Assembly (NCBI GenBank): GCA_027257055.1 | Contig: JAPVLO010000123.1 | Span: forward strand, 1-64,000 | Origin: Cephalopachus bancanus | Taxonomy: Eukaryota > Chordata > Mammalia > Primates > Tarsiidae | Direction of reading: 5' to 3' | DNA length: 64,000 nucleotides | Part shown: positions 32,087 through 45,230 of the stretch, piece after piece | Layout of the letters: each line of letters starts with the position of its first letter | Position numbering within the stretch: position 1 is the first letter of the stretch | Translations under genes and position numbers: made by a program | Notes under the pieces: generated by a model | What the model was told of the DNA's origin: nothing | The model's input: only the letters and a program-made list of their open reading frames with translations | Database searches by the model: none

Positions 32087-33045
32087 CTTTTTTTTTTTTT
32101 GAGTTGAAGTCTCACTCCTTCACACAGGCTAGAGTGCAGTAGCACACTCACAACCACCCCAGCGTCGACTTGCTGGGCTATGACTGTCCTTCCGCCTCAA
32201 CCTTCCAAGTAGCCGGAACTACAGGTGTGCGCTACCACACCCAGCTAATTTTTTTTATTTATTGTAGAGACAAGGTTTCGCCAAGTTACCTGGGCTGGTC
32301 TTGAAAACCCGTGGGCTCAGGCAATCCACTTGCCTCGGCCCCCATGTGCTGGGATTACAGGCTGAGCCACTGAGCCTGGCCCACCTTCTTTTGAAGGTCA
32401 TCCCAATTATAATTCTTTTTTTTTTTTTTTTTTTGAGTTGGAGTCTCACTCTGTCACCCAGAGGGGTGCAGTGGCCCCTCCTGGTCACTGCAGCCTTGAC
32501 CTGCTGGCCCCAGCAATCCTTCCGCCTCACCCTTTCCAAATAGCCGGAACTACAGGTGTGCACTCCCCACCCCGGGCTCATTTTGTTTATTGTAGAGATG
32601 CGTCTCGCCAAGTTGCCCGGTGGGTCTCAAACCCCGCGGGCTCGGGCAGTCCACTCACCTCAGCCTCCCAAAGGCGTGGGATTACAGGCAGAGCCACCGA
32701 ACCTGGCTCCCAATTACTAATTCTGATGATTAATAATTTCTTTGTCAGCTGGGCTCGGTGGCTCAGTCTGTAATTCCAGCACTTTGGGAGGCTGAGGTGA
32801 GTGGATTGCCTGAGACCGCGGGTTCGAGACCCACCTGGGCAACTTGGTGAGACCTCATCTCTACAATAAATTAAAAATTAGCCGGGCATGGTAGCGGGCG
32901 CCTGTAGTTCCAGCTACTTGGTGGAAGGCTGAGGTGGAAGGATCACCGGAACCCAGCAGGCGAGGCTGCAGTGGCTGGGAGCAGCCACTGCACTCCAGTC
33001 TGGGCGACAGAGTGAGACTCCAACTCAAAAAAAAAAAAAAAAAAA
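32087..33045. repeat. three Alus in a row
   Basis: 32087-32381 (-), 32417-32708 (-, flanked by TCCCAATTA) and 32747-33045 (+, flanked by AATTTCTTTGTC). Confidence 0.9.
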
Positions 33046-33089
33046 AAATTTCTTTGTCTTTTTTTTAAATAATGCCAAATATAGATGTA

Positions 33090-33540
33090 TTAGTTATTGG
33101 TTGCTGTGTATCAAATTACTTCCAAATTTAGCTATTTAAAACTTCTTTTGTCCTTTATTTCTTTGGCTAGGTGCTTTTGACTCATCACGCAGAAAGTAGC
33201 AATTAAGGTAACCACAAGCATCAGTCATCTCTAGGCTGTGTAGCAGGGAGATCTTCCAAGCTCATTCACGTGGCAGTTGGCAGATTTAAAATCCTTGATG
33301 GCTCTTGGTTGGAAGGTATCAGTTCATTGCCACTGTATTCTCTTGCTAGGTTTTGTCACAACATGACAGCTTTCTTCCCCTAGAACCCTAGGTAAGACAG
33401 GTGAATAAGACAGAAGTCAGTCTTTTTAAACTTAATTTTGGAAACGTCTTCCTTTTTTCTTTAGAAGCCATGCTGAAAGTCTAGCCCACACTTAAGGGGA
33501 GAGGATTTACATAACAGTGTAAATATTATGGTGTCATTTT
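33090..33540 (-). repeat. mammal-wide interspersed repeat, family not assigned
   Basis: GTATTAGTTATTGGTTGCTG, AGCTCATTCACGTGGCAGTT, ACAACATGACAGCTTTCTTC and AGCCCACACTTAAGGGGAGA are familiar repeat phrases in order. Probably LTR-derived; strand uncertain. Confidence 0.5.
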
Positions 33541-33910
33541 AGGGGCTGCTTATGCTAGATATTTCCCAAAGATTTATCCTTGGATTTCCCTTTGGAGTAT
33601 TATCCCTTACATTTTGTTACCTCTGTGCGGAAGACTTTTTCCTTGATTTATATTATTCACACATATTCTTTGTTCGTTTTCCTTTGTGGGATCCTCTTTT
33701 TCTACCTACCCTTGTAAATGCTAAGCTTCCTGAGGAGTCATTCTAGTCCATTATCATTCTGCAAATTTATCAAGCTATCTTATCTATATATTTATAACTT
33801 CCAGATCTATGTTTGCAGTCATACTTTGGTGCGCCACACTGTAAATTTGATTGCCTAATGGATTTCATTTGTAGGCCTCTCTCCAGACATGGCCCAAATT
33901 GAAATCCCCC
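33541..33910 (+). other. intron 1 single-copy stretch
   Basis: No repeat recognised; short ORF only. Confidence 0.35.
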
Positions 33911-33999
33911 CCACTTTTTTTTTTTGAGTTGGAGTCTTACTCTGTCGCTCAGGCTGTGGTGCAGTGGCACGATCATGACTTACCTCAGCCTCCAAAATA

Positions 34000-34558
34000 C
34001 AGTAAGTCTCCAACATAAGAACCTTCAAGTTTTGAACATTCAAAGATGTGAAGGTGTGTTTGTATGTCCAGTCACATTTTTTTGTTTGCTTTGAGTCAGA
34101 GTCTCACTCCATTGCCCAAGCTGGCTTGCAGTGGCACACTCATGGCCACCCCGGCGTCAACCTGCTTGGCTCCAGCCATCCTTCCGCCTCAGCCTTCCAA
34201 GTAGCCAGAACTAAAGGCGTGCACTACCACGCCTAGCTAATTTTTGATTTATTGTAGAGACGAGGTCTCGCCAAGCTGCCTGGGCTGGTCTGGAACCTGC
34301 GGGGTGTCCAGTCACATTTTAGTTCACATGTCTGGCATTGTCATGTGTGTATGTGCTCTACAAGTGGTTGTATTTTGTGTACTTTACTCTATGGTATTGC
34401 ATAGAGTACATTAGTACGGTATCTTTATTTCTAGCCCAGGATGTCTGAAAGCAAGTGTGAAAGCAGTTGAGTAGCTAGGCTAACTTTATTGGACTTACAA
34501 ATTGGAGTTAGGAACGTGCTCTCAGAATGGATTGCTTTGATATGTAGGGGACTTCTTG
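34000..34558 (+). mobile_element. non-autonomous mariner/Tigger-type DNA transposon
   Basis: Left end CAGTAAGTCTCCAACATAA matches the reverse complement of the right end, CAAGAAGTCCCCTACATAT, at 15 of 19 positions. TA stands on both sides (33998-33999, 34559-34560), the Tc1/mariner target duplication. Without the nested Alu it is about 319 bp and encodes no transposase. Internal phrases such as GAAAGCAAGTGTGAAAGCAG are common to a mammalian MER-type family. Confidence 0.8.
34081..34304 (-). repeat. 5'-truncated Alu inside the DNA transposon
   Basis: TSD TGTCCAGTCACATTTT at 34065-34080 and 34305-34320. Confidence 0.92.
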
Positions 34559-34749
34559 TAGCTGGAACTGTAGTCGTATGTCACTATGCTTAGCCTATTT
34601 AAAAAATTATTTTGTAGAGACGAGGTTCTTACTTATGTTGCCTAGGCTAGTCTTAAACTGGGCCTAAGCAATTCTCTAGCCTCAGCCTCCCAAAGTGTTG
34701 GGATTACAGACATGAGCCACAGTGCCTGGCTAAATTTTTCTCTCTCTCT

Positions 34750-35048
34750 TTTTTCTTTTTTTTGAGTAGGAGTCTCACTCTGTCACCCAGGCTGGAGTGT
34801 AGTGGCATGTTCACAGCCATCGCAGCCTTGACCTGCAGGGCTCAGGCAATCCTTCTGCTTCATTCAGCCTTCCAAGTAGCTGGAACTATAAGTGCGTGCC
34901 ACCACATCTGGCTAATTTTTTTGTTTATTGTAGAGATGAAGTTTCACCAAGTTGCCCAGGCTGGTCTTGAACCCCTGAGCTCAGGCGATCCTCTCCCCTC
35001 GGCCTCCCAAAGTGCTGGGATTACATGCTTGAGCCACCAAACCCGGCT
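34750..35048 (-). repeat. Alu
   Basis: Antisense dimer with a TC-rich head. Confidence 0.9.
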
Positions 35049-35314
35049 AGATTTCTCTTTTTCTTTTTTGACTTTCCAACTTTTACTTCCTTAGTTTCAT
35101 TCATGTGAGGAGTAACTGGAACCCGGGTGCATAGTCTGGAAGTGTGTTTGACGAAGCCTCCCTTTCCTTTACTTCCCTTCCTTATTTAGAGTTCTTGCAG
35201 TTTCTTCTTTGAGTGCATTTGCTTTTCTCTTCCACTTTGAAACTCATGGTTTTCCTGTGACCTACTCTTTTCTTTCTTAATGTCATCAAGAGTAACTTCT
35301 AAAAATTTTCATTT

Positions 35315-35603
35315 GCTGGGCACAGTGACTCACGCCTATAATCCCAGCACTTTGGGAGGCCGAGGTGAGAGGATTGCCTGAGCCTGCGAGTTCGAGACCA
35401 GCTTGGGCAACTTGGCGAGACCTTTTCTCTACAATAAATCAAAAAATTAGCCAGGCATGGTGGTGCGTGCCTGTAGTTTCAGCTACTTGGAAGGCTGAGG
35501 CAGAAGTATTGCCTGAGCCCAGAAGGTTGAGAATGCAGTGGCCATGACCAGCGTGCCACTGCATTCCAGTTTGGGTGACAGAGTGAGAATGAAAAATGAA
35601 ATA
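35315..35603 (+). repeat. Alu
   Basis: Sense dimer with a short degenerate tail. Confidence 0.9.
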
Positions 35604-35815
35604 AAATGTAATCTCAGTTGTATTTGAGGAATGCAGAATTTATTGGTTATTCAACATTATTTTGCTGAATTTATGATGTTCCATGACTAAAAATATTAAG
35701 TTAGGCTTATTATAGCATCTATTTTATGGTAAAACTATTCTGTAAACCTTCTGGGTCAGCATTTTTTATATAAATTCTGAGTAAGGAGAAATTTCAAATG
35801 TTTCACAAACTTTTT

Positions 35816-36573
35816 TTGTTTTTTTTGAGTTAGAGTCTCACGCTGTCGCCCAGGCTAGAGTGCAGTGGTACACTAATGGGCCACCACAGCCTGGCCTGCT
35901 GGGCTCAGGCGATCCTTCTGCCTCAGCCTTCCAAGTAGCTGGAACTACTGATACACGCCACCACACCATGCCAGTTTTTTAAATTATTGTAGAGTCTCTC
36001 CAAGTTGCCTAGGCTGGTCTTGAACCTATGTTCTCAGGGAATCCTATTGCTTTGACCTCCCAAAGTTCTGGGATTATAGGCGTGAGCCACTGTGCCTGGC
36101 CTTTTTTTGAGGTGGAGTCTCACTGTATTACCCAGGCTGGAGTGCAGTGGCACACTCATGGCCACTGAAGCCTTATCCTGCTGGGCTAAGGCGATTTTTT
36201 TTTTTTTTTTTACCTCAGCCTTCCAAGTAGTTATAACTACAGACACACACCACAATGCCTGGCTAATTTTTTTTTTTTCATTTGAGTCGAGGTCTCATTC
36301 TGTTGCCCAGGCTAGAGTGCAGTGGCATACCAGAATTTATATCATGCCACCGCGGCCTCGACCTGGTTTGTTCAGGTAATCCTTCTGCCTCAGCCTTCCG
36401 AGTAGCTGGAACTATAGGCATCACCTCCACACCTGGGCAATTTTTTTAATTTAGTGTAAAGACGAGGTGTCACCAAGTTACCCAGGCTAGTCTCAAAACC
36501 CTGAGCTCAGGCAATCCTCTCACCTTGGCCTTCCAAAGTGCTTGGATTACAGGCGTTAGTGACCGGGCTCAGC
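35816..36573 (-). repeat. Alu cluster
   Basis: Dimer 35816-36101, right arm 36102-36271 and dimer 36272-36573. The right arm has a 17-T run in its middle (36195-36211). Confidence 0.88.
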
Positions 36574-36638
36574 CCCCAAAATAGGCATTTTAGATTTAAG
36601 TAAAGGTGTTCTGTGTTACCCTTGTGAGTTGTCAAATT

Positions 36639-37236
36639 GTTTTTTTTTTTGAATTGGAGTCTCACTCCATCTCCCAGACTGGAGTGCAGTGGCATGGTCA
36701 CGGCCACCGCAGCCTCGACCTGTGGGGCTCAGGTGATCCTTCCACTTCAGCCTTCCGGGTAGTCAGAACTACAGGTACGTGCTACCATGCCCAACTAATT
36801 TTTAGTTTATTGTAAAGATGAGGTCTCGCCAAGTTGCTGGGACTGCTTGAGCCCGCGGGCTCAGGCAACCCACTCGCCTTAGCCTCCCAAAGTGCTGAGA
36901 TTACAGGCTGAGCCACTGAACCCTGTCAGTTGTCAAAAATTTTTTTAATTTTTTTTTGAGTTGGAGTCTCACTCTGTCGCCCAGACTGGAGTGCAGTGGC
37001 CGCTCCCAGCCACCGCAGCCTCGACCTGCTGGGGCTCTGGCGATCCTTCCGCCTCAGCCTTCCAAGTAGCTGGAAACTACAGGCACGCGCTACCACACTC
37101 AGCTAATTTTTGATTTATTGTGCAGATGAGGTTTCACCAAGTTGCCCAGGCGGGTCTCGAACCCTTGGGCTCAGGCAATCCACTCACCTCAGCCTCCCAA
37201 GGTACGGGATTACAGGCTGAGCCACCGAGCCGGGCT
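36639..37236 (-). repeat. two Alus at one target site
   Basis: 36639-36927 and 36941-37236; AGTTGTCAAA stands before, between and after (36627, 36928, 37237). The second is of young type. Confidence 0.9.
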
Positions 37237-37387
37237 AGTTGTCAAATTTTAATGATACTATTTGGCTGAGGATTTTCTGTAGTTGAGTTCTTACTTTCAC
37301 CTCTGGAGCATACACTGATTTCTTAGACTTTTTTTCCTTGAAGCAACTTGTCTGTAAGCTGCCGAGTTAAGTTTGGATATAGAAATT

Positions 37388-37972
37388 CTTTTTTTTTTCT
37401 GAGTCGGAGTCTCACTTTTTTGACCAGGCAGGATCGATGGAGTGCAGTGGCATGCTCACGGCCACTGCATCCTCAACCTGCTGGGCTCAGGCGATTCTTC
37501 TGCCTCAACCTTCCAAGTAGCTGGAAGTACAGGCATGTTCCATGAGACTCCAACTCAATGCCCGGCTAATTTTTCTTGATTTATTGTAGAAATGAGCTCT
37601 GGCCAAGTTGCCAAGGCTAGTCTCAATCCTGAAGGCTCAGACAATTCTCTTACCTTGGCCTCCCAAAGTGCTGGGATTAGGCCGTGCTTGGTGGCTCAGC
37701 CTGTAATTCCAGCACTTTGGGAGGCCCAGTCGAGAGGATTGCCTGAGCCCAGAGGTTCAAGACCGGCCTGGGCAATTTGGCAAGACCTCCTCTCTAAAAT
37801 TAATCAGAAAAACTAGCCAGGCATGGTGGTGTGTGTGTAGTCCAGCTACTTGGAAGGCTGAGGTGGACCGATCACCTAAGCCCAGCAGGTTCAGGCTGCT
37901 CTGGCCGTGAGGGTGCCACTGTACTCCAACCTGGGGGGCCAAAAGTGAGACTCCAACTAAAAAAAAAAAAAA
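37388..37972. repeat. antisense Alu joined to a sense Alu
   Basis: 37388-37678 (-) stops at GCTGGGATTA and runs straight into 37679-37972 (+). The antisense copy has a 16-nt inverted piece of an Alu 3' end (37543-37558). Such an inverted pair can fold in RNA. Confidence 0.88.
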
Positions 37973-38332
37973 TTTAAAGCAGGCAGGTTCAGTTACATAT
38001 AATAGGTATAAACATGATTTATCTTTTTCTCATACTATTGTAGAGTAAACAAAAAGATCTTGGCATGATCCCAAGCCTTTTCTACTTTTATTTTTAGATG
38101 GATATGGAGAGATAACATCCATAGAACCCTTGCATTGTATAACTAAAACAATGTAGTCTTTCTACATTAAGGAACTGTTAGAAATTAAGGTTAAAATGCC
38201 CTTACCAAGGGACTTTAATCTTCATGAGTTTAAATGAAATTATGAGCAGATTTCAGAGCATGGAGCTGTAGATAAGCTCAACTCTGTGCATTAAGAAATT
38301 CTTGTGTTTTAGTGGTTCTTGGTGAATTCTTA
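37973..38332 (+). other. intron 1 single-copy stretch
   Basis: No repeat or exon recognised. Confidence 0.35.
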
Positions 38333-38632
38333 ATTTTTTTTTTTTTTTTTTTGAGTTGGAGTCTCACTATCGCCCAGGCTAGAGTGTAGGGACACGTTCA
38401 TGGCCACCACAGTGTCAACCTGCTAGGCTCAGGTGATCCTTCCTCCTCAGTTTTCCAAGTAGCTTGAACTATAGGCACGCGCCACCATGCCTGGGTAATT
38501 TTTTGATTTATTGTAGAGTTGATGTCTCACCAAGTTGCCCAGCTTGGTCTTGAGCCCATGGTCTCAGGCAGCCCTCTCACCTTGGACTACCAAAGTTCTA
38601 GGATTATAGCCGTGTGCCACTGCTCCCTGCCT
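38333..38632 (-). repeat. Alu
   Basis: Antisense dimer between CTTGGTGAATTCTT and CTTGGTGGATTCTT, an imperfect TSD. Confidence 0.9.
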
Positions 38633-39455
38633 TCTTGGTGGATTCTTTTAAAATGTATGGGTTTATGTACCTGTGAATTATGTTGGAAAAAAATAGTATA
38701 TGGGTGTTCTGTATGTTTTCTCTTTTTGTGCAGAATAGTTTCCCTGACTCAGCAGGTGGTTGGAGTTAAATTGATAAGCATCCTGTCATTTGAGCTCTAC
38801 TCTTGCTTTAGGCTCCCTTTCTAAATTCTCCTAGGGAACCTTTAACAATGCAGGAAGGTGTTTGGCTTCTGTAGTCCTTAAGCCACTCAGATACTTAAAA
38901 CATACATTGTAAGGCCAAACTTCTTGATTCTGAAGCAGTAACATAAGGTATAAAGTGAATAAATGGGATCTTAGGAATAGGTTCTAGATAGTGTGCAAAG
39001 TGGGTCTTAAAATGAGAGGTGAGTTTTGCTTCCATACTCACTAATTTTAATTGTTCTTGTTGCTTCCTAAAAGATATTGTAGAAATCATCATTTTGAAAT
39101 AGGTAAAATAGAAATCTAAAGTATTACAAGGTGTCTTGCTAAAATAAAACTTTTTGTGGTGTTTTCTTTTTATACTTAACCCTATCTAATTTTGAAACTT
39201 GGCATGCTTTGTCGGTAGTGATTGGGCTGTCATATTCTGTTTTTATGTCCTTAGCATTTTAGGTACTAAAACAGATGAAGGTTATTTATTTCCATTTCCC
39301 CCTAATTTTTTTAAAGGCTATCAAGTGAAGAAGTGGGAGTGCATAAGGAATGAAGAAAGCTGCAACTGTTGTGATCTATTCATTGTAAATACCACAGCAC
39401 TTGGACCAGACCCACTTTTCCCCTAATTTAAAATTCTGGATTTTTTTTTTAACAG
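38633..39455 (+). other. Alu-free end of intron 1
   Basis: About 820 bp without a recognised repeat leading to the exon 2 acceptor. Long free flanks are unusual in this gene and may be conserved. Confidence 0.4.
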
Positions 39456-39628
39456 GTGCCATGTTTCAGAACAGAGTAAGACCCCTGGTAAAAAAGAACT
39501 GAAGACATTGTACAGACACCAGATAAGCCTGATTACAAAGAAAGCATTAACCTGCCTCTGCGGTGACTAAAGGGGAATAATGGTGATTTTGCGCCGGGCT
39601 CGGCCGCCTGCTTCCGCCCCAACCAGCA
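39456..39628 (+). other. CNOT1: CNOT1 exon 2, 5' UTR part
   Basis: The acceptor TTTTTTTTTTAACAG| ends at 39455 after a good pyrimidine tract. This 173-nt leader carries two upstream ORFs, described separately, before the start codon at 39629. Confidence 0.88.
39461..39502 (+). other. upstream ORF 1 in the CNOT1 leader (13 codons)
   Basis: It starts 5 nt after the exon 2 acceptor with ATG in a moderate context (G at -3, T at +4). It reads 13 codons to a TGA. It ends well before the main start, so re-initiation is possible. Confidence 0.6.
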
Positions 39629-39639
39629 ATGAATCTTGA
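39580..39639 (+). other. upstream ORF 2 overlapping the CNOT1 start codon (19 codons)
   Basis: The ATG has A at -3 and G at +4, a stronger Kozak context than the main ATG (G at -3, A at +4). The frame is +1 relative to CNOT1. It ends at TGA 39637-39639, just inside the CNOT1 coding sequence, so ribosomes that use it miss the main start. A dampening role is inferred. Confidence 0.6.
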
Positions 39640-39730
39640 CTCGCTCTCGCTGGCCTTGTCTCAAATCAGCTACCTGGTGGACAATTTAACCAAGAAAAAC
39701 TACCGAGCCAGCCAGCAGGAAATACAGCAT
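39629..39730 (+). CDS. CNOT1: CNOT1 exon 2 coding part, residues 1-34
   Basis: This segment encodes the first 34 residues of the CCR4-NOT scaffold, from [20 protein letters not shown] to RASQQEIQH. This ATG is chosen because it opens the known CNOT1 N-terminus and is the only in-frame ATG near the exon start. The donor GCAT|GTAAGT is strong and leaves phase 0. The downstream intron is 10.4 kb and full of Alus. Confidence 0.96.
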
Positions 39731-39966
39731 GTAAGTAAACGAATGAGAAAACAGGTACCATTAAAGGAATAAGTATGCAGTGGAAAGAAAACTGCAAATG
39801 TATGTGGGTATGTTGCATGAAATGTAACTCACTTTTGCCTCTTACTGTGATTTATCTCAGGAAAATATATATAGGAGAGTCCATATTTTTTTAAAAGGAT
39901 TTTCACACCTTTTTATTTTCCATGGAAATTATGAAATATGGTTTGACTTGTTTTAGTCTGAATCCA

Positions 39967-41385
<1,419 letters not shown>

Positions 41386-41390
41386 TTACT

Positions 41391-42261
41391 TATTTTATTT
41401 TATTTTTTTGAGTTGGAGTCTTACTCTGTCACCCAGACTGGAGTGCAGTGGCCGCTCCCGGCCACTGCAGCCTCGACCTGCTGGGCTCCGGTGATCCTTC
41501 CACCTCAGCCTTCCAAGGAGCTGTAACTACAGGCGCGCGCTACCACGCCTGGCTAATTTTTTGATTTATTGTAGAGATGAGGTCTCGCCAAGTTGCCCAG
41601 GCAGGTCTTGAACCCGCGGGCTCAGGCAATCTGCTCACCTCAGCCTCCCAAAGGTGCAGGATTACAGGCTGGGCCACTGAGCCTGGCTGTTATTTATTTT
41701 ATTTTACTTTAATTTTTTTTTTTTTTGAGTTGGGAGTCTTCACTCTGTCGCCCAGGCTGGAGTGCAGTGGCACACTCATGGCCACCGCAGTCGCGACCTG
41801 CTGGGCTCTGGCGATCCTTCCACCTCAGTCTTCCAAGTAGCTGGAACTACAAGCTCACGCTACCACACTGGCCTAATTTTTTTTATTTATTATAGAGACA
41901 AGGTCGCGCCAAGTTGCCCAGGCTGGTGTTGAACCTGTGGGCTCAGGTAATCTATTCACCTTGTCCTCCCAAAGTGCTGGGCTTACAGGCCGAGGCACTG
42001 AGCTTGGCCTATTTTATTTATTTTATTGAGTTGGAGTTTCACTCTGGCACGCTGCTCATGGCCATCACAGCCTCTACCAGCTGGGCTCAGGTGATCCTTC
42101 TGCCTCAGCCTTCCAAGTAGCTGGAAATACAGGCGCGCGCCACCACGCCCGGCTAATTTTTTTGATTTATTGTAGAGATGAGGTCTCGCCAAGTTACCCA
42201 GGCGGATCTTGAACCCGCGGGCTCAGGCAATCCACTCACCTCAGCCTCCCAAAGGCACGGG
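41391..42261 (-). repeat. three antisense Alus
   Basis: 41391-41687, 41713-42009 and 42011-42261, the last truncated at both ends (it lacks part of the right arm and stops at GGCACGGGA). Confidence 0.9.
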
Positions 42262-42290
42262 ACTGTATCTTTATTCCTTATTTATTATGT

Positions 42291-42583
42291 AGCCCAGCTA
42301 AACTGTAGTCCCAGTACTCTGGAAGGCGGAGGCAAGAGGATTACCTAAGCCCAGGGGTTTGAGAGCAGTCTGGGCAACTTGGTGAGACCTCATCTCGACA
42401 ACAAATCGCAAAAAAATTAGCTGAGTGTGGTGGCGTGCGTCTGTAGTTTCAGGTACTTGCAAGGGTGAGGTGGAAGGATCGCCTGAGCCCAGCAGGTCAA
42501 GGGTGCGGCGACCATGAGCATGCCACTACACTCTAGCCTGGTCGACTGAGTGAGATTCCAACTCAAAAAAAAAAAAATTTAAA
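42291..42583 (+). repeat. Alu, 5'-altered
   Basis: Sense dimer whose first about 15 bp are replaced (AGCCCAGCTAAACTGTAGTC). Confidence 0.85.
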
Positions 42584-42649
42584 ACCGGGATGAAAATAAG
42601 GTTCTAGTTCTTGGAGCTGTTTTGATTTTCTTTGGTCATAGGTAAAGGG

Positions 42650-42677
42650 CGCCCAGACTGGAGTGCAGTGGCCGCTC
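42650..42677 (-). repeat. isolated 28-bp Alu piece
   Basis: Exactly matches the young Alu right-arm segment starting CGCCCAGACTGGAGTGCAGT, with no poly-T, no rest of the element and no TSD. Confidence 0.85.
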
Positions 42678-42887
42678 GAGCTTGAGTGCTTAGTACGCTA
42701 TTTTATGAGACTGAAGGCTATGCCTACTGCAAGAAGGAGGCAGGTTTAGTAAATTTTAGTGGCATGTTTTGTTGTGGCTCAGTCTGATCAGACTTAATAG
42801 TGTGTTTGGGATTGTGTTCCATATGTCTCATAATTTGCCTCATTTATTCAGGATTTTATGACATTCTTTAAAAATTAACACTGAGCA

Positions 42888-43169
42888 AGCTGGGCTCGGT
42901 GGCTCAGCCTGGTAATCCCAGCACTTTGGGAGGCTGAGGTGAGTGGATTGCCTGAGCCCACGGGTTCAAGACCTGCCTGGGTAACTTGGTGAGACCTCAT
43001 CTCTACAATAAAATCAAAAATTAGCCGGGCGTGGTAGCACGCACCTGTAGTTCCAGCTACTTGGAAGGCTGAGGTGGAGCCCAGCAGGTTGAGGCTGCGG
43101 TGGCTGGGAGCGGCCACTGCACTCCAGTCTGGGTGACAGAGTGAGACTCCAACTCAAAAAAAAAACAAA
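42888..43169 (+). repeat. Alu
   Basis: Sense dimer flanked by AACACTGAGC (42878-42887 and about 43171-43180). Confidence 0.92.
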
Positions 43170-43180
43170 GAACACTGAGC

Positions 43181-43765
43181 CAAGCATGGTAGCTCATGTC
43201 TGTAATCTCAATACTTTGGGAAACTGAAGTGGGAGGATCACTTGAGCCACAGGAATTTGAGACCAGCGTTGGCAACATAGCAAGACTTCATCTTTTTAAA
43301 AAAAAATAGCCGGGCTCGGTGGCTCAGCCTGTAATCCCGTTCCCTTTGGGAGGCTGAGGTGAGTGGATTGCCTGAGTCTGCGGGTTCGAGACCCGCCTGG
43401 GCAGCGAGACCTCATCTCTACAATAAATCAAAAAATCAGCCGGACGTGGTAGCGCATGCCTGTAATTCTGGCTACTTGGAAGGCTGAGGCGGAAGGATCG
43501 CCGGAGCCCATGGTCGGGGCTGCGGTGGCCGGGGGCGGCCACTGCACTCCAGTCTGGGCTACAGAGTGAGACTCCAACTCAAAAATAAATAAATAAATAA
43601 ATAAAAATAAAAAATTAACCAGGCATGGTGGTACACACCTGAAATCCAAGTTACTCAGGACACTGACACAGGAGGGTTGCTTGAGCTTGAACCCAGGAGT
43701 TTCAGGCTGTAGTAAGCTATGATCGCCCCACTGTTTTCTAACTTGGGCAATAACAACAACAACAA
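43181..43765 (+). repeat. old Alu with a nested young Alu
   Basis: Outer AluJ-like arms 43181-43307 and 43608-43765; inner 43308-43607 with GGGCAGCGAGACC and the perfect GCGGGTTCGAGACCCGC arm (43380-43396). Confidence 0.9.
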
Positions 43766-43811
43766 AAAGATTAACAACACTGTTGTTATTTCTTTTAAAA
43801 ATGGTAGTTGC

Positions 43812-44108
43812 CAGGCCAGGTGCGGTGGCTCATGCCAGTAATCCCAGCACTTTGGGAAGCGGAGGTGAGAGGATTGCCCAAGCCCACAGGTTCAAGACCA
43901 GCCTGGGAAACCTGGTGAAATCCCATCTCTATAATAAATCAAAAAATTAGCTGGGCTTGGTGGCGTGTGCCTGTAGTTCCAACTACTTGGAAGGCTGAGG
44001 CCGAAGGATTACTTGAGTCCAGCAGGTCGAGGCTGTGGTGGCCAGGATCGTGCCACTGCCTTCTAGCCTGGGTGACAGAGTGAGACTCCTATTCAGAAAG
44101 AAAAAAAA
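43812..44108 (+). repeat. Alu
   Basis: Sense dimer with the older GGCTCATGCC A-box. Confidence 0.9.
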
Positions 44109-44229
44109 TATTGGTTACCATTATAAAATTAATGATTTAAGGAAGTCTTAGAAAAATTACAATCTAGTTTTTCTGTTCAGTTTCTTAACATTTTTGAGTT
44201 TTCTGTTTCTTTGTTAAAAATAGCTTTGC

Positions 44230-44509
44230 TGATCGGGACTGATGGCTTAGCCTGTAATCCCAGGAGCATTTTGGGAGACTGAGGCGAGAGGATTGCCTGA
44301 GTCCAGGGGTTTGAGAACAGCCAGGTTACTTGGTGAGACCTCGTCTCTACAATAAATCACAAAAAAAATTGCTGGGTGTGGTGGCATGTGTCTGTATTTC
44401 CAGGTACTTCCGCCTAAGCTTAGAAGATCGAGGCTGCGGTGGCCGTGAGCGTGCCACTCCACTCCAGCCTGGGCAACAGAGTGAGACTACAACTCAAAAA
44501 AAAAAAAAT
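44230..44509 (+). repeat. Alu
   Basis: Sense dimer flanked by AAATAGCT(T/G)TGCT. Confidence 0.9.
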
Positions 44510-44530
44510 AGCTGTGCTTTATAAATATCA

Positions 44531-45010
<480 letters not shown>

Positions 45011-45230
45011 GAAAAAAAATCTTTACTAAAGATAACCTCAAGCACACACAAAATAATGAACCACCACACCTCTGTCATCCATTTTCATTTTAAGTTTTGA
45101 CCAAGTGTTTTCCAGCTAATAATCCTTCCGAATTATTTTAAATCAGGTCTCAGACACAATTTAGTCTGTTCATACGTTAATGGAAACTAACCTCAATACA
45201 ATTATCTATTGTTTAAAAAGCAGTAATTCT

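Larger units (their letters stand above)
33914..34730 (-). repeat. old Alu, split by a DNA transposon
   Basis: Pieces 33914-33999 and 34561-34730 join into one antisense Alu: CCTCAGCCTCCAAAATA then GCTGGAACTGTAGTCG. Confidence 0.85.

Noticed and set aside
43563..43607. Short tandem runs such as (AAAT)n as CRISPR-like or functional arrays
   Set aside because: They are Alu A-tails; the genome is eukaryotic and no CRISPR structure exists.
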